Of a stretch of DNA of 64,000 bases, positions 1-11,220 are shown one piece after another. Under the pieces are notes generated by a model. It worked only from the letters and a program-made list of their open reading frames with translations, was not told where the DNA came from and did no database searches. Position numbers and translations under genes: made by a program. The DNA comes from Hyaloscypha bicolor E (Eukaryota; Ascomycota; Leotiomycetes; Helotiales; Hyaloscyphaceae), in assembly GCF_002865645.1 (NCBI RefSeq), contig NW_020194512.1, positions 3,141,183-3,205,182 on the forward strand. The letters are read 5' to 3'. The first letter of the stretch is position 1, and each line of letters starts with the position of its first letter.

Positions 1-30
1 ATAAGATATTGCAGTATAAGTCTTACTATC

Positions 31-303
31 TTGTCTTTATTAATGAGTCAGGCTATAATGCAAGGGCTGGATATAGACATTAGAGGTAGTCTTCGAAGTG
101 ATTCTCCCCATTCCAGGTTACAAAGTTCGGTGGTGAAAAAGATGGCACATTCTTCCAGCATACCGCAAGATAGTATTATGCTAAGGCGAGTATACCAAGG
201 ATCAACAGACAGTGATATGTTTGAGAACTTTATTGCCCAGTTGCTGCATTACTGTGGCAGATATCCGGAGCCAAAATCTGTAATTGTTATGGACAACGCT
301 TGA
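31..303 (+). pseudogene. DDE-transposase fragment (Tc1/mariner-like)
   Basis: An open stretch of about 86 codons from the ATG at 43 ends with a run reading CGRYPEPKSVIVMDNA. This matches the block around the second catalytic aspartate of fungal Tc1/mariner-type DDE transposases, where the aspartate lies in the V-x-D-N-A motif. The frame stops directly after that motif, and the third catalytic acidic residue and the rest of the catalytic core are not found in any frame downstream. No terminal inverted repeat is visible and the 5' part may lie outside the window. It is therefore a broken transposon remnant, not a functional gene. The family call rests on this one motif. Confidence 0.55.
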
Positions 304-1173
304 ACAACTCTCCGCACAACACCGCCTCCAAGTGGCCATCATTCTGCATCTGCCACTCTCTGGAATTGCGGCGATTATGGCGTGCCGACATCTGGGACTG
401 TACAGTTCGAGCCGTTGAGACAGATGCTTGATCGTCGGCTTAAGAGGAGGCTGAGGAGACATAGGTTGAGTGAAGAAGCAAACAGTATTGAGTGGGAAAA
501 CAGACGGGATGTGAAATTTCTACGAGCGGAGGTCGAACGAATCAGAAGTGAGTTGGAGGCCAAATGCGTAGAGATGCAAATGTCTCAGGGATACGGAAGA
601 TCTGGCCAGTCAGGAAGATTCAAGAGATTCAATTGCGACAGGCATGGAGCTCAGCGCTGGAGTCCAAGAGCTCGAACACAAATTGTAGATCTGAAGGCTG
701 AACTCCAGCAAAAGGAGGTTGAATCAGAGGATTTTGAAGATGCGGATTCGATGATAGCCTCAAGCTGTGACTTTTATTTGTCAGAGATCGGAGCTGCGAG
801 GAGAGGTTCATTGAGCGATGGACAGCGCCATAATCTTCCTTTAGCTAGACGTCGTATGCTTTGTCAACAATGCTAAATTTTATTCAACCACAATGTCAGT
901 GGTCGATTAGTGACCTGACTGAGCTCCCAATCCTCAAAATGGCTTGGACTCGAGGTCTTTATGTTGGCGTTCGATCGCTAAATCAAGACCTGGCAAACTT
1001 CCTATTTAAGCACTAGCGAAAATGCCTTCCACGTCGATCTGCGCGAATTTCTCGTACCGGGCCGAGACTCGAAGCTGAACGACTCGAGAGTCGAGACAAC
1101 ATCCAACAGTACAAGCACATCACCGCATTATCAAATCACTCGGCACCCAACACTTCGGCGACAATAGATACCC
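304..1173. other. Unassigned stretch with a charged open frame
   Basis: A + strand frame runs open from about 382 to 876 but begins with GTG. Its translation is rich in Arg, Glu and Lys between roughly codons 15 and 60, as in a coiled coil. I do not recognise it; it could be the remains of a gene flanking the transposase fragment. From 877 to 1173 I see no gene. The last 150 bases are GC-richer and probably serve as the 5' region of the next gene. Confidence 0.25.
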
Positions 1174-4100
1174 ATGTATAACCCATGGGCAGAGTCAGAG
1201 CCACAGAGCTCTGATACTTGCGAGGGTGATTCTGCCTCTCATCATTCCGCCGCTGAGGATCCGGCGGAGACGGCAAGCGTCACCGAGACCGGGACCGACA
1301 GCGTCTGGCCCGAGCAAGTGGAGACATCCAACGTCGATATCACCGCCGAGAAGCGTCGCCTAAAAGTGTGCGAGGATTGCCATAAACGCCACTTCCCACG
1401 GCGGGTCATCCGCTGTGTTGATGGCACGCATTATCTGCCAGATGGGGCCGTAGGTAAGTGAACTGGAGCGGATTTTTGTTCTTGTGTCAAACGTCTGCCC
1501 CATGAGCTTACATGCAGACTGCAAGGCTCCCCGAGCCAGCGGAACTGCAGCAATATTTTCAGGATCTCTGCCCTCTCCAAAGAGGGTCTTGTTCAGGATC
1601 CCAACAGTAAGATAGTATGGAATCAAGTATGTGGTGAGCTATTGTTGGCTGAATCGTCTAATTATGGCAGATACCAAAATATTACCGTGGAATTGGCGCT
1701 ACGGACTGGTATCCCATAAGCCAGTTTATCGGCCTCACCGGTGAAGGATTCCAGAGCAAGATTCGCGATGTTTATCATGTACGTGCCCGCATTTTGAGTG
1801 TCCACGTGGTCGATTTATTGACCTGTTCTCGCTGCAGGACTGCTGCTACAATGCCCCCTGTCCTTCTCAGGACGAGATCTTCCTGTTTGGCTATAGCCGT
1901 GGTGCCTGTGTGTACCCTAATCTCTAACTATTCGCCGAATGACGTTGACCGCAAACTAGATGTCGTTCGTGCTGTTGCCGGCTTGTTTCACTACGTGCGT
2001 GCCCTCAAGCCGACGCAGGACAGGAAGACATGGGACATGCTCTTCAGGGACTCTCTCAGGATTTATACCAAGGTAAAGGACAAGTCGGAGCTAAATCGCC
2101 ACGACGTATGTCGTCCACCCTGAAATCCCGAGAATAATTACATGTAGTATTTGGCTGACCCTAGGTCCGAAAGGATTGGCTCCGTCTGTAAGTCTCCCGC
2201 TTGGGCATGTCCCAGGTCTTGAGACCAAGAGTACGAGCGCTGACAGTTCCCAGGTCTGCGCACACCACGGAGGCGCCCCGAATTGCGTTCCTCGGCGCCT
2301 TTGACACTGTAAAGTTCCTCAGAGATAACGGCTTCTATGACATAGGTCTCCTCCCAAACGTCGATTGTGTTCGACATGCGCTTGCTCTGTTTGAAGACCG
2401 GAAGTACATGAATCCGCAGTTCTTCTATGACAAGCTGCATCCGAGGTCACCCGACGAGAAACCTGCAGACTGGCAAGAGGCTTGGTTTGCCGGGAGCCAC
2501 TGGAACATCGGCGGCGCGTGCCCTGGCGACGGCCTCGCCCTGTTGCCTGTGCAGTGGATGGTCTCGGAGGCGAGAAAGAGTGGCCTCGTCCTGTTTTTCA
2601 AGCAAATCAACCAGCGCAAGATTGCGGATCCAACGCAGTACATCTTTCCCAGCGGCGCCAGGAAGGGGACCGTACAGCTTCAGAACGGCATTCATGTCCA
2701 ACTGTGGAGCCTTAGTGACCCCTTTTCAAAGGATGACTTCAATCCAAGGGTTAACAAGACGCTGGAGCCAGCTCCAATCGAGTCGCAGTACTGGATTCCT
2801 CATTTCGGAGGACTGTGGAGAGCGGAGAGGAAGATCTTCCAGGGCGAGAATCTCCTTGGCCGCTGTGAAGGTGCGCTGACCTTCCAATTTAACACGACGT
2901 TTGCTGACTGGGAGTTCTAGAGTCGAATGGTGTCTTCATCCACCCGTCTGTGGTAATGCATGACCGCACTACATCAGATGTCACTGACGCCATCAACACG
3001 CTTCAATGCCGATCAGCGCTCAGAAGCTATGGCATTGAAGCTTTCGACGCAAACTCCCTCAGCCCATGGCTTCCAAAGCCTGGTCGACGCGGGATCCGGA
3101 CGTTGCACCCGCGGGTCCTGGTCTGCGGGAGCATGGGCACCGGCAAGTCTACCCTAATCAACGGCTACTTGGGGAAAAAATTAGTAAGACTCTCCTACTT
3201 GCCTACCTATGCCGGCGTAGAGATGTTAAAATTGCATGATTTTTCAGGCTACCGTCGGCCACGGCTCGCGTTCAGTCGAACATGATATCGACAAGGAACT
3301 GACTGACGATTGGAGCCCCATCACGTTTCATGATTCCAGCGGATTCGAGGCTGGTGCCGAGCAGCATTACGAGATCGTGCAGGACTTCCTCGATCGCAGG
3401 AGGAGGATGTACCCATTCAGAGAACAACTCCACGTAATCTGGTAAATTCAATGGCCCCATCCATCCCTCCATACTCCTCCGCCTCCCTCAATGATGTTAA
3501 TTTCGCACCAGGTACTTCGCCAAGGCAGACGAAGACCGCATCGCACAGTGCAACATGGACTTCTTCCGCTGTGTCGACTTTGGCGGGTTGTCTGTGTTGT
3601 TGATATTCAACCGGGCAGACCGCCTCCGGGACCTCTGCCAGGCTATCGCATTCGAAAAGTTCCAGGAGTCTCACCCGGATATACATGAAATCGAGGGCAT
3701 CCCTCAGCACCAACACGGGGAATGGGATGCCCTGCGAAGCCACACCATTGAGGAGATGAAGCAAAACCGCGTCGCGGACTGGCAGGAGGCCCTTGGGAGG
3801 GAGGTAACGGCTTTCTTCACCAGTAATAAGAGAGAAGGTGAGCTTCTAATGTACAAACTTAATTCGCGATTTTAAACGTTGCCACAGATAAGGAAACCCT
3901 GCCGCAGCTGCGAGCAGAGACGATACGAAGCATCAATAGCCCAGCTGTGGCAGGCTTTTACCAAGACGCTCTCGTGAAGCACCTAGACCGGCGGCATCCC
4001 GTTGCCACCAAGAAGGTGGCCGAGTACTGCCAGCATCTCGACCTGGAGCTGAAGAACATGAAGGGAAAGACACTGGACGATAAATACCTGCAGCTGAGAC

Positions 4101-4693
4101 TGGTTCTCCTCAACCATCTCCGAGCGACGTTCGGGGTCACTCTCCAGGGCTCGGCGGCCTTCAGTACCAGTCCTAGGCGCGCAAACATGAGACACAGGGA
4201 GAGCTACCAGGAGGTGGTCCGCAGCGGCATGGCCGGGGCACTAGGAATCTTCTCTTTTCTCCCCGTCATGTTCTCTTCCATTGCCAACCTGTTCTCTTTC
4301 CTTAATGTGTTTACCATCATCCTATCCGTTGGAACTTGGACACTTTTCCGCCCCATCGTTAGAGCCGACATGTACCACCGCACGGTGTCCATCCTCAGCA
4401 TCGGTGCGGAGGCCATCCTAGTATACGACCGGCTCCTGTGGTACGATAGCGAGCAGATCACGCAGCTCGAGATCGACCTTGCCGAGAACGCGATCCAGCA
4501 GCTCGAGCCGTCCATCTCCGAGTTCGTGGCGAAGTCGCCCCTGTTGAGCAGCGGGATCAGGAAGCTACCCTCGCGCGAGGCTGCAGCTGACGTTATTAGA
4601 CATACCGTTGAGCAGTTCCGTCAGCGCCCCCAGGGTGACAATGATGGATCGACGATAGATTGGGAGGAGGGGGTTGAGGACGGGGAGGACTGA
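1174..4693 (+). CDS. DUF2235 hydrolase fused to a P-loop GTPase
   Basis: Eleven exons are inferred: 1174-1453, 1526-1626, 1671-1778, about 1838-1910, 1960-2105, 2165-2187, 2254-2870, 2921-3183, 3248-3441, 3512-3837 and 3888-4693. The first half is a DUF2235 (Tle1-like phospholipase) domain. It shows a CVDGT start, PKYYRGIG, the GYSRG nucleophile elbow near 1892, FDTV near 2302 (Asp) and SHWNIGG near 2495 (His). Intron 2871-2920 removes an apparent stop and joins this domain in frame to HPSVVMHDR and then to a GTPase domain. That domain has Walker A GSMGTGKST (about 3128), DSSG (about 3334) and NRAD (about 3610). The C-terminal exon has hydrophobic segments around 4240-4350, suggesting membrane contact, and an acidic tail. 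DUF2235 proteins cleave lipid esters; the substrate here is unknown. The junction near 1910-1960 is unresolved. If the 2871 intron is wrong, these are two tandem genes. Confidence 0.7.
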
Positions 4694-5540
4694 TGGCTGC
4701 AATAACACATATCTTCTTTAATAGGTAGTGTGGCAATACTTTCAAGTTTTCTCAAGGTAGTCTTAGCTAATATCCACTCTGATTATCTATTTATTTGGGA
4801 ATTCCAACAACCTCTGAAGAGCTAGATAAGGCTTCGATGCGGGGATCGAGCCTTACGCTGCCGTAACAGAGCGGAAGAAATGACTCCGAGGCTCTCGACT
4901 GGTCCTCAATATCATCCCAATCGATATTCCATTCGTTAAAGCGCATGCTCAAGTCCGGTTGTAGGTAGAAATAGATTGACAATTCCTGCCTATATTGCCA
5001 AGTTTGAACGTACCCTATACGAAGCAAATGGGCAAAGCTAGCCAGATGTCAATAAAATATCCAGCTTTCGCAATGGCCTCAACTCTGTAGTTCGCTCTCG
5101 TTTGGCACAGCAGCTTATCCTCCCGCGAACGTACGGTAATTTCCTGCGAACGGCCCAGCAACTTTCGTCAAAAACAGCCGCTCCACCGTACGTTACTGCT
5201 CCCAGAATTGCCAGTAACCCAATGAACGTTAGCGAATTGAAAATTGACGACGTTGTTACACCGGCAATTGGTACTCTCACGTTATCTGAGCCAATCTCAC
5301 CGGCTATGCCAGCCCGTTCCACCTCAAAGGAGCTCCGCCAGCTGTATCGTCAAACCGGCAGGTGTATCAGATGCGGATCCCAGGATCACTTTATCAAGAA
5401 CTATAGCTTGGCTCCTGCAAGCACTGCCACTAGTTCTGGTTCAGGCAAATGGGTCACGACTACCGCAATTAATAACCATTACTCTGATTCTGGTAGCGAT
5501 TCCAATAAGGGTTGTGAGCTTCCACTAGGGCTAGAATAGA
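4694..5540 (+). pseudogene. Degraded retrotransposon gag with zinc knuckle
   Basis: The frame from about 5102 to 5539 ends with a CCHC-type zinc knuckle, GRCIRCGSQDHFIKNY, in which the last cysteine has become tyrosine. This matches gag proteins of fungal Ty3/gypsy elements. Upstream, from about 4790, broken reading frames on the same strand look like more gag sequence with several stops. No protease, reverse transcriptase or integrase follows: the frame ends about 100 bases before a polypurine tract and an LTR-like start. It is either an internally deleted element or a gag-only non-autonomous one. Confidence 0.5.
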
Positions 5541-5642
5541 TAAAGCAGATCGCTAGAAAATAGGGTCCTTTTCCTTTGTTTTATTGATTTTACTATACTC
5601 GCTTTAGCTTTTCCCTTTGTTTACTAGCGCTCGGGTCGAGCT

Positions 5643-5880
5643 TTTTGGAGGGGAGGGGGTAATGTGACGGCTAGTGTCACATGATTGGTTTCAGCTAAGG
5701 TTCCAAGCTATGGTTCAAACCAAGCTCGGGTTCTAAAGCTCGGTGTTTCAGTGGTCTTGGCTGTACCTACTTATCCACTGCCACACCTCACTCCTTTTCT
5801 CCTTAGCTTTAGATTCTGTAGGACATTGGAATTATAGATCTTTGAGCCTCGTCCCATTGCTTCGTTCTTGCTATTATAAA
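5643..5880 (+). repeat. Polypurine tract and probable LTR start
   Basis: A polypurine tract (TGGAGGGGAGGGGGTAA, ending about 5662) is followed at once by TGTGACGGCTAGTGTCAC, which begins with the TG expected at an LTR and forms a small hairpin. This is the layout at the 3' end of LTR retrotransposons. The LTR end is not clear, because the sequence passes into RIP-degraded DNA near 5880. Confidence 0.45.
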
Positions 5881-7020
5881 AACAAGTAATATATAAGTTA
5901 ATTAGATCTTATAGCAAATCAAGAATATTATTATATAATATTAGAGTTAAAAAGTAAAGCTTGTAATATTAGAGCTCTTTTATTAATTATAATAGAACTA
6001 ATATAAAAGTATATTAAAGAAAATAAAGCTATTAGTATTAATAATTTATATTACTAACCTTTAAATTCAAATATTCTTAAATAATATATTGAAAAAATAA
6101 TTAAAGTAATTAATTATATTAAATTAAAATTTTAATTAATTATAAATTAATTATTAGACCAATAATAATTAAATATAATTAAATATTTCTAATTATTATA
6201 TGAAACTCATATAAAAGTTATAAAGTAATAAATTCTCTTTATTTTCTTTAAATAATATATAATTAAAGCGTGAAAAGAGTAAAGATTAATTGATTTTTAA
6301 AGAAAAGAAAAGAAAAGCAAGATAATATATATGTGAGTTATTTATTCCAGATATTATATAATTGTACTATATAATTAGAAAAGCCAAAACCCTTATAATA
6401 GCACTTATTTATAAAAATAAATAAAGTAAGTAAAGGCAAAATACTAGTTATTAAACCTATTATAATAAGGCAATATTCTTACTAATAAATACCTTATATA
6501 AACTAATATATATAAATAAAGTAAAGTAAGAAATTATATTTCTAATAAAAGAATTAATTGAGGCTAGCTAAAAAAAAGCTTAAATAAGATATAAAAACTC
6601 TAAAATATAAATATATAAAGCTTAATTAAGTAAAGTAATTATATTATACCTAAATAAGAAATCTTATTATAATAATACTATAATAATATTATTATTAAGC
6701 TTTAAAGTATTTAATTAAATAGAAAACGCTTTAATATTATAATATTTAATATTTAATTATAACTAAATTACTTAAAAGTTTATTCTTTATTTATTAAGTT
6801 ATAATAATTATATTTGAGATATGTCTCGTGTTTTATTAAAGCAAAGAGTTTAATTAATATTTTAAGAGGATTGAAAAATAATATTTAATTCTTAATAACT
6901 TCTTTATATATAAAGTATAAAATTAAAACAAGGAAAAAGTTTATTGTAAAATAAAACGAAACCACCTTTGTATATGAGGTTATAGAAGTAGCAAATTAAA
7001 TTAATGTACTAGAAATACAA
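5881..7020. other. AT-rich RIP-degraded repeat
   Basis: The stretch is almost entirely A and T, with no credible reading frame on either strand. It is consistent with old repeat DNA mutated by RIP. I see no intact element ends. Confidence 0.6.
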
Positions 7021-7104
7021 GAAAATTGTTTTATATTAAGGTATTAATTTTTTTGTTAGAGTGGCAGAGGTCATGCTTCGCAGAGACGTCTCTTATATCT
7101 ACAG

Positions 7105-8681
7105 TCAATGATTGGAACTGGAACTGCTCCTACCGATGCTACTCATGGCTACACTACTTTGTCTACCCCCTCCTTCACCGCCGCACATTCCCCACATCCC
7201 GTCTTCTTCAAGCTGGGTTTTCGTATGATGCATGACTTTCATGATATCGCTCTCCCTTTCGCGCTCCGCTCTGTATGTCGAGTCATCCTGAACATGCTTG
7301 CACTTGGTCCTAACGGCTCGTTCCCACTTTTTCAGAAACCATTCCCAGCGGAGGTAAAGGAGAAGGGGCAAGTTGGTGGATAGGCTCAACCCCATATATA
7401 AACTGAACGGGAAGAGAGCTAATATGGGAAAGCCTCGATCAATGTGATTAATGGGGCTATCCGAACTGTCTGAGCCAGAGCCCGAAGCAATCTTGACAAC
7501 AGGCACAGCCCATTGGATAATAGGTGTAGCGAACAAAACCTTCCACAACAATCAGTTCGAAATTTCTTTCTTTCTGGCTGACGTACCGTAAGAAATGTCG
7601 CTGGGAGAAGTAGGACAGTCAAGGTTGCGATAGTTCTCATATTTGAGCTATCTCGCTCGGCAGCTTGCAACATCAGACTTTGGAAGTTCCCTTGTGAATG
7701 AGCGTAAAGATTGGATACCTTCATTATGCTAATATAAGCTTGATTTCTTACCATAAAGCATGGGATGAGACAACTTACCAAGCCAATCGCAATGGTTGTG
7801 CGTGCTTTGAGGCTTTTAATATCAACCTCAAACTGTTCCATAGCTCTCTCAATCATGTCCAGCTTGTCGTTGTCACGCCTGTGAAACTTTGTGGTCCCGA
7901 GCTCACTTAGTGCTTCATCCAATGACATTCCTCGATCTCCAATCGTCTTGTATCTTGAGGTCTGTTCTCCTTGTAATGGCACAGATGGTCTTGTCTCCTC
8001 TGTAACCATCTTTTCAATGTCATGTCCACCTATTCTCGCTGGCTGAATGTCTCGAGTGACCTTTGCCTGAGTGGAACTGTCACATTTTGTAGCTATTAGC
8101 TTGTCTTTAATATATGCCTGCATCGTGGACTGGTCTCGGACAAGCCCTCGGGCACAAAGACCAATGTAGTGGACACGTGACCGGACACCCGGAAGGCTCA
8201 TATTGATATCCATTAGCGTTTGATTCAGCTTTGTGCAGGTTTTGACCTGGATTGCAAGCTTTCCTCGTTGTTCCCTTTCAGTCAACGGCTTTTTCGATGT
8301 AACGTCAAGGAAGAGCAGCTTTTCTGCCGCGACAAGGTTGGTGTCGATTGACAGTAGGCGGTCGTAAGCACTCACAAGTATTGACTTCTTGGCTGCTCGG
8401 AAACCATATAGCTTCAGGATAGCTGCAATGAACAGCTTTGGGGTCAGACCAACTTTTTCGGCAGCGACTTCTTTGGCAGCACGCTGTTCGTCGGTAGCTT
8501 CCCAGTAAAGCTTTAGGGCATCAAGAAGCTTTTCCATCCCAATGTCAATTCCTTTCAGCCCTAAGACAAACGCGAAAATTTTCTCCTCTGGCTTGCCAAA
8601 TCCAGTAACCGCCTGTGGAATGTCGACATGATGAACTAGTGCCATTCTCACGTTCGGGGTATTGAGATACGGCACTTGCAT
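7105..8681 (-). CDS. CorA-like membrane protein
   Basis: Inferred exons, in transcript order, are 8681-7779, 7718-7587 and 7539-7105, giving about 489 residues. The two introns (60 and 47 nt) have GTAAGT/AG and GTACGT/AG ends and keep the frame. The spliced C-terminus reads DSSNMRTIATLTVLLLPATF and then FATPIIQWAVP, the pattern of the first membrane helix of fungal CorA-like metal transporters. A second hydrophobic helix follows (GFPILALFPFSLYMGLSL), then a basic cytosolic tail with a Ser/Gly-rich end. The canonical GMN motif is not seen, as in many fungal relatives, so transport of Mg2+ is unproven. The ATG at 8681 is the first in a good context; further 5' exons between 8700 and 9330 are possible but not supported by clear homology. 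Confidence 0.6.
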
Positions 8682-9506
8682 TGTATGAACTGCAATAGTT
8701 AGTGAACACTGTGAACATATTACTCTAAATTTAACTGCGATTAACAAACACTGGAGGAAGCACCGCTTGCTATTTTTTTTGTAAGTACGAAAACGGGATT
8801 CGTAACGAGACTTAGCTTCTGTAATATTTCGCCACAGAATATTTTTGCATAGCCCCACACAGCGAATACAAAGCGCATCTTGTAATATTTTGTGGTATCT
8901 GTCGGGAGGCTGTTCATCATCACTAGGGGGGAGGTTGGATTTCGGTGGATTTTCGCTAGTCGTCTCGGGTTTATTTTGGACAAGCTCAATGTCACTTCTT
9001 GTCGATTCAGTCTCTTTCTGGGATTCTTGTTGATGCTCAGGACCTGCGGATGGTGTGGGCGAGTTGTCGTGGTAATCGAGCCAGCTGTAGTAGACAACGC
9101 AGTTAGAAAAATTTCGTGGAATTCAAATACGAGGAAACTCACATTAACGTCAGAATGAGAGATCTTGGTGATTTACCAATTTGATATGCTTCCGTATTGC
9201 CCTTCCATTCTTGTCCAAACTTGTCAATAGTCGGAACTATTATCAGACGCAGGCTGGGTATTTGCCATGATGAGAAGACTAATGAGATTGGAATTGGACA
9301 ACACCTAATCAAAGCTTTGAGATGGTTCATGGATAGCCAACAAATGTGGGGACATCGGTAGATTTATGCTTCGCCAGCAGTCCGAATCATACCCCTAGCA
9401 AGGCTGGGGCATTCCTTCTCTCCCCGCTTCATTTGGACCGTCCCGCCCCCCGAGCCCGAGCTGAGAATGCGCAAGCCACAGTAGCGCATTAGTCCTTACG
9501 AGGTTA
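8682..9506. other. Intergenic; possible upstream exons of CorA-like gene
   Basis: Minus-strand open frames lie at 8741-9142 and 9139-9330, but I recognise no domain in them. They may be 5' untranslated or N-terminal exons of the CorA-like gene. Nothing else is visible. Confidence 0.25.
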
Positions 9507-9778
9507 CGAGCCTGCGCTCACTAGTCTGTGCGCACAGGGCATTTTTTAAGTATTTTCAGGCTTCCTGAAAACGCCTTCAGGCCTTAAAACCTAGAAGTCA
9601 CGACTTTCACTTTAAGAGTTTACAACCTCTATTAATTGTAATAATCTATAATCTTTGGAAAGGGTATAAAAATAACTAAATTACACTTCGCACAATTAAA
9701 ACTTTAACTTTAGAAGAATTTAGATTTTCATTTATATATGAAATGCCCTGCGCGCACAGACTAGTGAGCGCAGGCTCG
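9507..9778. mobile_element. MITE with 38-bp terminal inverted repeats, PIF/Harbinger-like
   Basis: The first 38 bases (starting CGAGCCTGCGCTCACTAGTC) are the reverse complement of the last 38, with one mismatch. The 272-bp element is flanked by TTA on both sides (9504-9506 and 9779-9781). A 3-bp TWA target duplication is the hallmark of PIF/Harbinger elements. The interior is AT-rich and has no coding capacity. The superfamily call rests on the duplication alone. Confidence 0.7.
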
Positions 9779-9781
9779 TTA

Positions 9782-10199
9782 GCCGCTTGCTAGGTTCATT
9801 GCTTTTCCCTGGGAATGGATCATGGGAAAGCGGCTGGTTGGGCACCACAACTGCTTAGCCTTCCTTTCTTGGCAAACACAAGCGATGCTATTTTAAACAC
9901 CGCCAATTGAAAGGAATAAAATTTGAAGAGATGTTTCACTGCTGTGGTACAGAGTGCAGACAATATTGAGACCAGGAAAGGGACTCGCCAGTTGTGGCAG
10001 CGAGATCGGTGCAATGGCATGGCCAGGGCACAAAGGTCAGAGAATATCATATATTCAAAATACTAAGCTAGAGTGTAAAGGAAGAGGGGATGCCTTGACC
10101 TTTAATAGTCTTTTATTAATCTCTAGCTAATATGCTCATTTTAGCCCTATTGCTTATCATGTGATAGTATAGCAGATTACGTGATCTTATTGGTTATCA
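9782..10199. other. Intergenic, no gene seen
   Basis: I find no coding region, RNA gene or repeat boundary that I can support here. The sequence turns AT-rich toward 10200. Confidence 0.4.
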
Positions 10200-10200
10200 A

Positions 10201-10461
10201 GAGGGTCCAGAAGAGAGACGTGAGCAGGTATTAATAATGAGATTAATCTATATGGGGGCCCAAAATCTCATTATCTGGCTTGGTCCTGAAACCGACGAGA
10301 GTGATATAGCCATTGAAATACTTACTGAATTAGTACGATATGAACGTGAGGGCCCGAAGTATCTCCAAGAATGGCATAAATACTTTGAGGGGCCTAGCTG
10401 CTACAAGCGTTGGCTTTTAATTGCAAAGTTTTTCTCGCAGTCCTGGTTTGGGAAAAACTAA
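10201..10461 (+). pseudogene. HET domain fragment (heterokaryon incompatibility)
   Basis: The frame reads ERREQVLIMRLIYMGAQN, LIIWLGPETDESDIAIEIL and, at its end, SQSWFGKN. This matches the centre of fungal HET domains (consensus-like Q-V-x-x-M-x-x-I-Y-x-x-A, V-W-L-G, then R-x-W-x-x-R-x-W-V-x-Q-E). The reading frame is lost exactly where R-x-W-V-x-Q-E should follow, at the left end of an inverted-repeat element. Neither the N-terminal HET residues nor the C-terminal part of a HET protein are found nearby. It is a truncated remnant, not a working gene. Confidence 0.65.
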
Positions 10462-11088
10462 AACTCCCCCCCCCCGGGAGTCGATTGGGGCAGGGGTATT
10501 AACGACTTGTATTTGGCTACCTAAGCTCCCTAGAATCTTAAGTTAGATTTTTCAATATAAGTATAAGCTAGTATATTATACCCCTTGTATTATAATTACG
10601 CGATTTTTAACTTATAATAAAAAGATTCCTTGAAATAGAATTTTAATTTAAAGAAGTTCATATACTAATTAATTAAGTTCTAATTTTTGAACCTTATAGA
10701 GCCTTATAAATTATGGGCTTATAGGGCTCTTATATCTAGTTTTAGGAACTTATTTACTAAATTTCTAAGCTTCTTAAGCTTATCTTTAAGCTATAAAATA
10801 TGATATTTTTAACTTTTTTAATTTAAGGAGCTATTACTAATACAAATATTATAAAATGTTTATATTTAAATAGCCCTTAATTAGTATTATAAAGAAATAA
10901 AACAAGTATTAAATTATATTAATTCCTTATTAAATTAAATTAATAAAAAAGCCAGAGTTTTGGTGTTTCTGTCCGAGCGCCTCTACTTTGGGTTAGTGGC
11001 CAGTCGCCCCCAATCGACACCCCTAGTCCTGGTAGTCGAAACCCCTAATCGACACCGGGGAGGGGGGGGAGTCGTTTTACTTTTTCCC
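10450..11088. mobile_element. Inverted-repeat element ending the HET fragment
   Basis: The left end (GGGAAAAACTAAAAC, then a C-run and GTCGATTGGGGC) recurs inverted at the right end, where the reverse complement reads GGGAAAAAGTAAAACGACTC, a C-rich run, then GTCGATTAGGGG. The roughly 640-bp interval is AT-rich and non-coding. No convincing target duplication is seen, so the superfamily is open and the outer limits may be off by several bases. Confidence 0.5.
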
Positions 11089-11220
11089 GCCACAACTTAA
11101 GGTATGAAGCCTCATAACGCCACAAGACGCCACACCGCATCGCAACCTCTTTCACCTTCATGAAAAAAACTTCAGCGATGTTCTAAGTCTGCCTCCGACG
11201 CCTTCAGCAGCACCCAGCGA

